Below are positions 35,875-43,800 of a stretch of DNA of 64,000 nt, piece by piece. The position numbers and the translations under genes are program-made. Where the stretch lies: contig NC_052614.1 in assembly GCF_016545825.1 (NCBI RefSeq), positions 40,890,072 to 40,954,071 on the forward strand. Direction: 5' to 3'. The first letter of the stretch is position 1. Each line of letters begins with the position of its first letter. The notes below the pieces were generated by a model that ran no database searches, was not told the DNA's origin, and worked only from the letters and a program-made list of their open reading frames with translations. This DNA is from Eucalyptus grandis (taxonomy: Eukaryota; Streptophyta; Magnoliopsida; Myrtales; Myrtaceae).

Positions 35875-35879
35875 ATCAA

Positions 35880-36614
35880 TTGATAATATATTTAAAAATC
35901 TCTAACATTTCTCAATATTTCTCTCCCTTTCTTACGTAGATTAACATCTCCAAATGCTTGTTCGAATCATCAGCATAATTCTGCATAAATATGTTGAAAG
36001 CGCGACAGAACATATGCATTTATTTTCCCCTTTTTTTACCATAGAAAAAGATAGAAACAAGTAAGCACAAACAGAAGTTCCATAACACTGATAGCATCAT
36101 ACATCCCCTAATAGAGAGGGCAAAAATAAACACCAGCAAACCAGCAGATAATAGCAACAGCAATAAGAGTTCATTCTTTCCTAACTTTCTTCTTTTGATG
36201 AGAGGAAGGAGTAGATCTGGCAGCTAAGGAAGGATCAATGTACAGGCTAAGCGGGTCATAGCATTTGAAGGACTGGACAGCTTGTTCAAGTCGAAACAGG
36301 TGACGCCCAAAGCCATCCAAAGTGACTCGATCAAGGCCCTTAACTTTTTTAGCTCCGTCTGAAGCTCGACATTCGTAGGTTCATCCTTCTCAGCATCCTT
36401 CAATATCAGAATCTCCTCCTGAGCCTTTGCTCTTTCCACTCTTGGGGGTAGTCAGGCAGGTATCTTCTTTATTGGCGTTTGCTTTTGGATAATAACGGGC
36501 TTCTGGAGTTTGCGCTTCTTACTTCGATCAGCGTGTTCCTTTATCCTATCCTCGAGAATTTCCTTAGTTCCAGCTTCATCATCACCATCACAGAATTTAC
36601 CAACTTCTAAATTT
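35880..36614 (-). other. unidentified coding-like remnant and flanks
   Basis: The minus strand is open at 36224-36439 with a charged, leucine-rich reading (ELQTELKKLRALIES) that could form a coiled coil. A lysine-rich segment precedes it on the same strand (36440-36600) but is interrupted by a stop. It looks like a piece of a transposon or structural protein gene, and I cannot name it. Confidence 0.3.
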
Positions 36615-37250
36615 ATTGCAATGGTGCCAATTCATAGTTAAAATATTTAATTTAGAAAATTTAGTTCCAAACATTTTGATAATTTATCAATTGAGTCATT
36701 CCAGCCAATATTAACCGGAAATCACATACATGATGTCAATTTTCTGATGTGACACGATTAATGTTGGTGTGGATAATTTTATATTTTTTAAAAGTTTTAG
36801 AATTCGTTAATTTTTTTATTTTTATTTTCTCTTTTCCTTTTTTCCCCATTATGACAGGTGCGCTGGTTATGGGGCAAGGGCCCTTGCCAGCCGCAATGGC
36901 CTTGGGTGAGGCCTAGCCAACCATGGAGGCCTCACCCAAATTTGGTGGCCATTGCTTGCGGCCAGCTAGGCCGCGAAGTCCCAGGGCAAATCCATCATGA
37001 CCTCGCCTAGATTGTGTGAGGGCTAGTGACCAATGGGGGCTTGTTGGCCCTTGTAGGCCAAAATGCAAAAAGAAAATGAATAAAAAATTTAAGTTTTTAA
37101 AAAAATTACAGAAATTATCTATGTCAGCATTGTCTTGCCACGTGCCAAAATTGAATGGAAAAATTCAATTGGCAAATTGATTAAAAGTTTATGCTTAAAT
37201 TGACCAAATTAAAAAAAGTTTAGAATTGAACTAATATATGTGCAAAAAGT
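36615..37250. mobile_element. foldback MITE G with GC-rich core
   Basis: The arms at 36640-36790 and 37090-37240 pair as inverted repeats (for example, the left ATGTGACACGATTAATGTTG matches the reverse complement of the right CAGCATTGTCTTGCCACGT). The core 36850-37050 is rich in GCCTCACCC/GGGTGAGGC and GGCAAGGGCCCTTGCC-like palindromes. Non-coding. Ends approximate. Confidence 0.6.
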
Positions 37251-37300
37251 TTATAACTTTATTGATAATTTCTCTATAAATTAATATAGAAACCACCAGA

Positions 37301-37417
37301 CCTAGTGGCCACCGTTTTGACACAACATAGGGAGGTGGGGCGTTCGATCCCCCTACTGGACTTGAGGGGTTTATGAGTTTATTCCCTACAAACTCATTAT
37401 TGTATGAAAAAAAAAAA
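37301..37417 (+). mobile_element. SINE-like, tRNA-derived element with poly(A)
   Basis: CTAGTGGCCACCG (A-box-like) is followed by GGCGTTCGATCCCCC (B-box-like) 35-40 bases later, and the piece ends in A11 at 37407-37417. It is about 117 bases, which is the usual size for a short plant SINE. The target duplication is not clear. Confidence 0.5.
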
Positions 37418-37535
37418 TAGACATCATTTGATAAAAATAGCATCCAACACCCAGGCTGGAGTCGACGAATTTCACCAGCTCTCCTCCAGCCACCGTTGCT
37501 TCTAACCTCCAATCAACTTCAAAATTCGCCCTTTG

Positions 37536-37620
37536 AGTTTAGATACACCTCACTAGGACGCCCCCCACCAAAAAAAGAAAAGAAAAGAAAAGAAAAAGAA
37601 AAGTAGTTTAGATACACCTC
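37536..37620 (+). mobile_element. tiny A-rich insertion with 16-bp target duplication
   Basis: AGTTTAGATACACCTC occurs at 37536-37551 and 37605-37620. Between them lie 53 bases, mainly (AAAAG)n with a short 5' unique part. This looks like a retroposed tail or a very strongly truncated retroposon. Confidence 0.6.
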
Positions 37621-37640
37621 TATTGCATTTAGGTCTGGCT

Positions 37641-38135
37641 TTACTTGTTTGCGTTCCGAACATTTTGCTGCCCTAACGTTTCGAACATCTCCTTCCAAAA
37701 CCCTAGCCGTGTCGCGAATTCAGGACTCCATTTGCTAGCCTCACGGATAATTTCATTACCCTCATGAGCAAGATCACGTCCCTCATTACGAGCTTGTACG
37801 CATGCTTCTAGAGCTACTCGATTAGCTACGGCACCCGGTGCATTTCCCCAAGGGTGTCCTAAAGTTCCTCCGCCAAATTGTAGTACGGAATCATCTCCAA
37901 AGATCTTGGTCAGAGCAGGCATATGCCAAACGTGAATACCCCCAAAAGCTACGGGCAGAACACCTGGTAGAGAGACCCAATCTTGAGTGAAATAAATACC
38001 GCGGCTTCGATCTTTTTCAATAAAATCATCACGTAGTAAATCAACAAAGCCCACAGTAATGTCTGGCTGAATCTGGGTAATCAATGGCACATACGCATTC
38101 CAACGAATGCGGAACTCAGTCAAACCTCGACACAA
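37641..38135 (-). pseudogene. rbcL: plastid rbcL fragment in nuclear DNA (NUPT), in a 164-codon chimeric frame
   Basis: The minus strand encodes, at about 37717-38060, a contiguous piece of the Rubisco large subunit: [20 protein letters not shown] through the [20 protein letters not shown] region to ASKWSPE. That covers part of the barrel domain, including the GGGTLGH segment of the phosphate-binding site. The start and catalytic N-terminal part are missing. Readings VAFGG and ALTKIFG differ from the usual VASGG and ALTEIFG and fit C-to-T or G-to-A changes. The frame runs on, at both ends, into sequence that is not rbcL, so the 164-codon frame is a chance fusion. I do not recognise the flanks; a mitochondrial intermediate is possible. 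Confidence 0.88.
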
Positions 38136-38491
38136 AAGGACATCGCCGACGCCCTCGCATAAGCAGCGAACCGAGTACCTGGAAAATTTTAATGCGCGGG
38201 ATGAGCAAGCTTTAAAATCAGTGATCTAACCAGAACAAAAATCATAAAGAATCTAGAGAGATGATCAATGAAGTTCACCCCACTTTTGCTTAGGTAAACG
38301 CTTTACCTTGTCAGATAGTCTCATAGGTTGGTGGCAATTGGTCAAAGTCTTCGGGTTGGTGGCCATTAGAAAAAAGTGGCATCACTATTCCCCCATTTCA
38401 CCTAGCCACCAAACTTAGAAAGACCTATCCCACTACAAGTAGCTCCAAATCAAAGAAAATATTTTCAAAATAAAAAAAAAATAATAATAAA
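38136..38491. other. intergenic stretch
   Basis: No recognisable gene or element. It joins the rbcL fragment to the tandem repeat array. Confidence 0.4.
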
Positions 38492-39236
38492 GATTTTTTA
38501 ACCAAATAAAACTAGGTCTTAATCCACGTCAACGAATCCGTCACACAAGCAAAGCAAACAAAAAAGCACGTTATCATACAATGGTTTTGAACCTAACCAA
38601 GTATTTAAAGTGCATCATTTGAATTCTTGTTGAGTCTCGAAATTACCTAGATGTAAAAACAAGAAGAGGGTATTGCCGGATATAAGGCAAGAAAAACTCA
38701 TTGTGCTAATTGGGGGCAAAATGACATTTTAGCATCGGTATATTAAAATAAAAACCTATTCATAGAGCTCATTGTTAGAAAAATTCCATTTTTTATTTTA
38801 TTTTATAAAACGATCTTTTCCTAAACCAAGTAAAACTAGGTCGTAAGCTACATCATCGAAAGCGTCACCCAAGCAAAAGCAAACAAAAAAAGCATGTTAT
38901 CATACAATAATTTTGGATCTAAGCAATTCTTTAAAATGTATCATTTGAATTTTTGTCTTGATTTTGGGATCACTTGGATATAAAATAAAATAAAAAATGT
39001 ATTGTTGAGTATAGGGCAAGAAAAATATACTGTGCTAATTGGGGGCAAAATGGCATTCCGGCACCAGAATCTTAAAATAAGAACGCATTCGTGAAGCTTA
39101 CTCATCTGAAAAATTCAAAATTAAAAAGAAAATTGACCTTTTTTTCTAAACTAAACCAAGTAAAAGTAGGTCTAAAAACTACGTCACGGAAAGCGTCACC
39201 CAGCAAAGGCAAACAAAACAGCACGTTATCGCGTTT
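38492..39236. repeat. tandem repeat array, unit ~320 bp, about 2.3 copies
   Basis: Three starts near 38492, 38812 and 39134 share ACCAAATAAAACTAGGTC-like starts, GCGTCACCCA, AAGCAAACAAAA and GTTATCATACAAT; the first two units also share GTGCTAATTGGGGGCAAAATG. The copies are clearly diverged. No coding sequence is evident. The third, partial unit leads directly into the 4CL upstream region. Confidence 0.75.
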
Positions 39237-39312
39237 GCGATTGTAGTAGGTGAATGCCGCATGGCGCGTCCTTTTCCACCATGGCCCCCACACCGTCCGT
39301 CTCTTTCAGTTG

Positions 39313-39319
39313 GGTAGGT
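39313..39319 (-). promoter_or_regulatory. AC element (AC-I type) upstream of 4CL, distal
   Basis: GGTAGGT is the reverse complement of ACCTACC, the MYB-binding AC-I motif of phenylpropanoid genes. It lies about 1.57 kb before the 4CL start codon, so on its own it is weak; it matters as part of a cluster. Confidence 0.4.
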
Positions 39320-39615
39320 GAGGTCCGACGTGGCGCGACGCCGTTGGCCGGTGTCTGAACATCTCGCCATTTTGTCCGAATCCGAGCTCGTTCCCACTTG
39401 GCAGAATCACCGCACCATATGTCCGAATGACGCACTCACGTATCATGTGTTTCTCTACAAGAGATCTCATCGGTAAGTTTGGGAAAAAAAAAAAAAAGAT
39501 GTTGAGGAGATAAGATTTGTGGGTCCGATCCGGGCCGATTATTTTTGTACAGTGATTAATGATTCTCAACGACATTTATGTACAATAAGTAAATGCGTAA
39601 ATAAAGATTGGACTT

Positions 39616-39766
39616 TTCTTTTTTGTAATTGGCGACGTAAACCTGGGCACTAGCGCGGGCACTCACCTCACACGACACCCTACTTAAGTCGCGCAACGTG
39701 AGGAGGAGGGGAATCGAACCTTGACCGTCGTGTGGCTAACGTGCGCCCTAACTAACTCGCCCGAGT
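39616..39766 (-). mobile_element. tRNA-derived SINE on the minus strand, 12-bp target duplication
   Basis: AAGATTGGACTT flanks both sides exactly (39604-39615 and 39767-39778). Read on the minus strand, the insert has a tRNA-like head (GAGTTAGTTAGGGCGC), a good Pol III B box GGTTCGATTCC (plus-strand bases 39710-39720 reversed) and an A-rich tail (TTTTCTTTTTTG on the plus strand). It is 151 bases long. This set of features is a SINE. Confidence 0.8.
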
Positions 39767-39819
39767 AAGATTGGACTTAGTCTTTTCAAAAGTGAATAGA
39801 AAATACGAGTGTTTTAAAT

Positions 39820-40288
39820 TATTCGGTCCGAGCAACATGGAGAAATTTCAACGCCCTCTCTCCAACATGGAGGACGGATGAAAGTGTGGTATGTGGGATT
39901 TGACGATAAGGTAGAGGCATGTACGAAAAGGGGAAAAATCTGGCTCCGATGCCATGTTCAAATGTCTACCTCAAGCCATGTGAGATGAATGGCTGGGCCG
40001 ATTCATTTTTGTACATTGATTGATGGGTCTTGACATTATTTAGGTGCTCAAAGTGAACGTGTAGATAAGGATTGGACTTATTATTATCTTTATTATTATT
40101 TTTTGGAAATGAAAATATTAGATTGTCGAGCCTAAATGACATGGGTATTTCAGCGCTGCTTTTTACATATATCAGAATTAACTAGTGGAATCTGACTAAT
40201 AGAGAGCATGAATAATTTCGATGCCACGTTCGAATGTCCAGCTCGGGCGATGTGGGGGTGCCGTTTAATCGGGAAGGAGGGCCCGCTT
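39820..40288. other. distal 4CL upstream region
   Basis: No gene. The block GGGCCGATT(C)ATTTTTGTACA(G/T)TGATT occurs twice in direct order (39533 and about 39995), each followed by GGATTGGACTT or AGATTGGACTT, so a local duplication of about 460 bases shaped this region before or around the SINE insertion. Confidence 0.5.
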
Positions 40289-40289
40289 T

Positions 40290-40296
40290 GGTAGGT
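40290..40296 (-). promoter_or_regulatory. AC element (AC-I type) upstream of 4CL
   Basis: GGTAGGT, reverse complement of ACCTACC, about 590 bases before the 4CL start codon. AC elements recruit R2R3-MYB factors to lignin genes. Confidence 0.55.
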
Positions 40297-40438
40297 GAAA
40301 TCCTACGTGGCACAGCATTGCTGGCCAAGGTCAAAACGTGGCATGCACTAAAATAATCCCGAAAGGGCACCCAAAAAAAAAAAAAGGGAAAACGAAAAGA
40401 AAACGAGGGACTTTTGTTTATGCCACCAAATGTCCCTC

Positions 40439-40445
40439 ACCAACC
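40439..40445 (+). promoter_or_regulatory. AC element (AC-II type) in the 4CL promoter
   Basis: ACCAACC exactly, 440 bases before the 4CL start codon and about 300 before the TATA-like site. Confidence 0.6.
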
Positions 40446-40468
40446 TCCGATGGCTCCTTGCCCGGCGT

Positions 40469-40475
40469 GGTAGGT
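40469..40475 (-). promoter_or_regulatory. AC element (AC-I type) in the 4CL promoter
   Basis: GGTAGGT, 24 bases downstream of the AC-II site. The close pair of AC sites resembles the paired AC elements of known 4CL and PAL promoters. Confidence 0.6.
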
Positions 40476-40741
40476 GACGCCCCGAGACGACCCAATCTCC
40501 CCTCCCCTCCCCCCAATCGCAGCGCGCCACGTGCGCAACAAGACAAGCGGAGACACCCCGCGAACTCCCGTCAAGGCTAAGCCCGAGGCGGCACGTGGCG
40601 GGTCGCGATTGGCCCCCGCCCAAAGGGACAGCCCGGGCGGACTTCTCCACCGCCGTCCCTGGCCAGGGCGATACGAAAGGACGGAAATGCCCCCATCGAA
40701 CCCCGACTCCCACCAGCTCCTCCTACCCGCCACCAGCTCGT

Positions 40742-40748
40742 GTATATT
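40742..40748 (+). promoter_or_regulatory. TATA-like site of 4CL
   Basis: GTATATT lies about 140 bases before the start codon. A (CT)n tract at 40841-40862 falls in the probable 5' leader. It is weak as a TATA box but is the best candidate in position. Confidence 0.45.
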
Positions 40749-40829
40749 ACCCGCAACCAAAGCTCAAACCAAACCTCAGGGAAGGGACGAAGGCGCCACC
40801 ACCAAACGCTCACCTTCTCATCATCAGCC

Positions 40830-40840
<11 letters not shown>

Positions 40841-40862
<22 letters not shown>
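40841..40862 (+). repeat. (CT)n tract in the 4CL 5' leader
   Basis: About eleven CT units ending 22 bases before the start codon. CT-rich leaders are common in highly expressed plant genes. Confidence 0.8.
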
Positions 40863-40884
40863 GATTCTCCGCCCCGCCACGACA

Positions 40885-43800
40885 ATGGAGGCGAAGCCGT
40901 CGGAGCAGCCCCGCGAGTTCATCTTCCGGTCGAAGCTCCCCGACATCTACATTCCCGACAACCTCTCCCTCCACGCCTACTGCTTCGAGAACATCTCCGA
41001 GTTCGCCGACCGCCCCTGCGTCATCAACGGGGCCACCGGCCGGACCTACACCTATGCCGAGGTCGAGCTGATCTCCCGCCGGGTCTCAGCCGGCCTCAAC
41101 GGGCTCGGCGTCGGACAGGGCGACGTGATCATGCTGCTCCTCCAGAACTGCCCTGAGTTCGTGTTCGCGTTCCTCGGCGCGTCCTACCGGGGCGCCATCA
41201 GCACGACCGCGAACCCGTTCTACACCCCGGGAGAGATCGCCAAGCAGGCCTCAGCTGCCCAGGCCAAGATCGTAATCACGCAGGCCGCGTACGCCGACAA
41301 GGTGAGGCCGTTCGCGGAGGAGAACGGGGTCAAGGTCGTGTGCATCGATACCGCGCCGGAGGGCTGCCTGCACTTCTCGGAATTGATGCAGGCGGACGAG
41401 AACGCCGCCCCCGCGGCGGACGTCAAGCCGGACGACGTCTTGGCGCTCCCCTATTCGTCGGGCACGACGGGGCTTCCCAAGGGAGTGATGCTTACGCACA
41501 GGGGTCAAGTGACCAGCGTGGCGCAGCAGGTCGACGGAGACAACCCCAACTTGTACTTCCACAAGGAGGACGTGATCCTGTGCACGCTCCCGTTGTTCCA
41601 CATATACTCCCTCAACTCGGTGATGTTCTGCGCGCTCCGTGTAGGCGCCGCCATCCTGATCATGCAGAAGTTCGAGATCGTGGCGCTGATGGAGCTCGTG
41701 CAGCGGTACCGGGTGACGATCCTGCCCATTGTCCCGCCGATCGTGCTGGAGATCGCCAAGAGCGCCGAGGTGGACCGGTACGACCTGTCGTCGATCCGGA
41801 CCATCATGTCGGGTGCGGCCCCGATGGGGAAGGAGCTCGAGGACACCGTGCGAGCCAAGCTGCCCAATGCCAAGCTCGGACAGGTGAAATATCCTCTCTC
41901 TTCTCTTCTCTCGATTTAATGCTTCCGACGGATTAAGACAGCTCTACGGGATACGGTTATCAATGCGTAGTAATGATAGCATCGTAAATGGTAAATGTAG
42001 TGGATTCGAATCCGTAATTATTGAGCAAGATTACTATGTTTTTTACATGATCTTGCTCATTGGTGAAGTTCATTTCTGAATTGGGTATGCGATTGAAATC
42101 CTTCGAGATCGCGAGTACTCAAGATGAGACAAGAAGGTAGATTCTACTTCTTCTTCAATTTCGCGTGAGGTAGATTTTTCGGTCGACTGGAAATGTCGTG
42201 ACAGGAGGGAGGCAACAAGGGCGAGTGGCGACAAGCGTGTTTGACCGTGTTGTGTAAGCTTTAGGAGTCGAGACTTTCTGGTGGTTTTGTGCTTATCCTG
42301 TATTGGGTAGGACCCATTTTCACCTAAGAATATGCTTTCCTCCCTCGTTAGGTAGGAAATTTCGCATTCGATAGAGCCGGCTGCAATAGTTTGATCCGCA
42401 TGCCTCTTTTCCATCTTGAAAGATAGAGAGAGATAGGGTTTTAATTCTGTCCCGCATCAATGCGATGGACAGGGCGGATTGCGACCACATCGTTTTCGAT
42501 CCCGCTAGAGACGTTGTGAATTTGAGATGGGGTTTCAATCTACCCTAGCGTGATATCAAGGTTCAAAGAGAATCTACTTTGTTCCAAGGGAGAAGGGGAA
42601 AGAAACTCAAGTGCACTAAAGTCCCCCACCATTGATGGCCTTTTCTGTCCCTTTTGGATTCAAAGTGACATCCCCACATCTGGTCAAACCCTAGCTTGTC
42701 TTCTTCCCTATTGTCACTTTAAGAAAATCTCCAAATGCAAGAGCAGAGATGAACAGTGGAAAGAAACATGGGGAGAGGAAATAAATGGGGCAGTTACTCC
42801 TCATTCATCGCTTACCAAATAAATCGGTCCATCCCCCACTAAAACCCCCCAAAGAATCATTTCCCCTATTGATTGCCATCCGGAAACTGCCCGCTTGGGA
42901 CATTTGCCATAAGATCTATCTCATCGATATGCTCTAATAAGGCCAAGGAGGCCCGACTTAGAAAACTAATTCCTTAATTTTTTCGTTTCTTGATATCATT
43001 TACAGAAATAAAACAACAAAACGGGAAGTAGAAACAAAACCTTTCTACGCCAACCGTGTACAGGATAATGATTTTATGGGTACTATTTGTAATCGTCTTT
43101 TGATTGTGTGATATGCGGAAAAATGTGCAGGGCTATGGGATGACGGAGGCGGGCCCGGTGCTGGCAATGTGCCCGGCATTTGCAAAGGAGCCGTTCGAGA
43201 TCAAGTCAGGCGCGTGCGGGACCGTCGTGAGGAACGCGGAGATGAAGATCGTCGACCCGGAGACAGGGGCCTCGCTCCCGCGGAACCAGGCCGGCGAGAT
43301 CTGCATCCGGGGTCACCAGATCATGAAAGGTACGCATCCCCACCCATCAGTTTCCATATTCCAAGTTCTCTTCCTCTTCTCGATGGTGTCGTTGGAAAGG
43401 AATATCAAAATTGGTGAGCGGTTGATTCTAAAGTTGGTGGGTCTCGCGGCGACAACGACTTTTTAGGTTATTCTTACAAGATTTCTTCGTGTCTAATCAT
43501 TTTTAACGATCGGTCAATGACTTCATGATGCGTAAGGTTTTTAGGGTCTTACCAAGAAATCTAGGTTCAAATGATCACACTCAAAGCATAATCTCTCAGA
43601 GAGCACCGAATAGTACGAGCACATACTTGTGCGTTTTGATAATTACCCGATGCGGAAATTAAAGGATCGTCTTATTCACCGAGATTGATTGAGTGCTCGA
43701 GTAATCTTTAGATCCCCTACTGTTAGGGGGAAAAATCGGGGAAAATCCTAGACTTTGAAAGAGTCAACCCATGAGTAGTTTATTAGCAAGAAGGAGATAC

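Noticed and set aside
38492..39236. CRISPR-like array
   Set aside because: Units are ~320 bases, few, diverged and in a plant nuclear genome.
40474..40884. In-frame N-terminal extension of 4CL from the ATG at 40474
   Set aside because: The stretch is GC-rich promoter and leader with AC elements, TATA-like site and CT tract. Plant 4CL proteins start at the MEAKP position.
41220..41873. Long minus-strand and shifted-frame open readings across 4CL exon 1
   Set aside because: They are by-products of the high GC content of the exon and show no domain.
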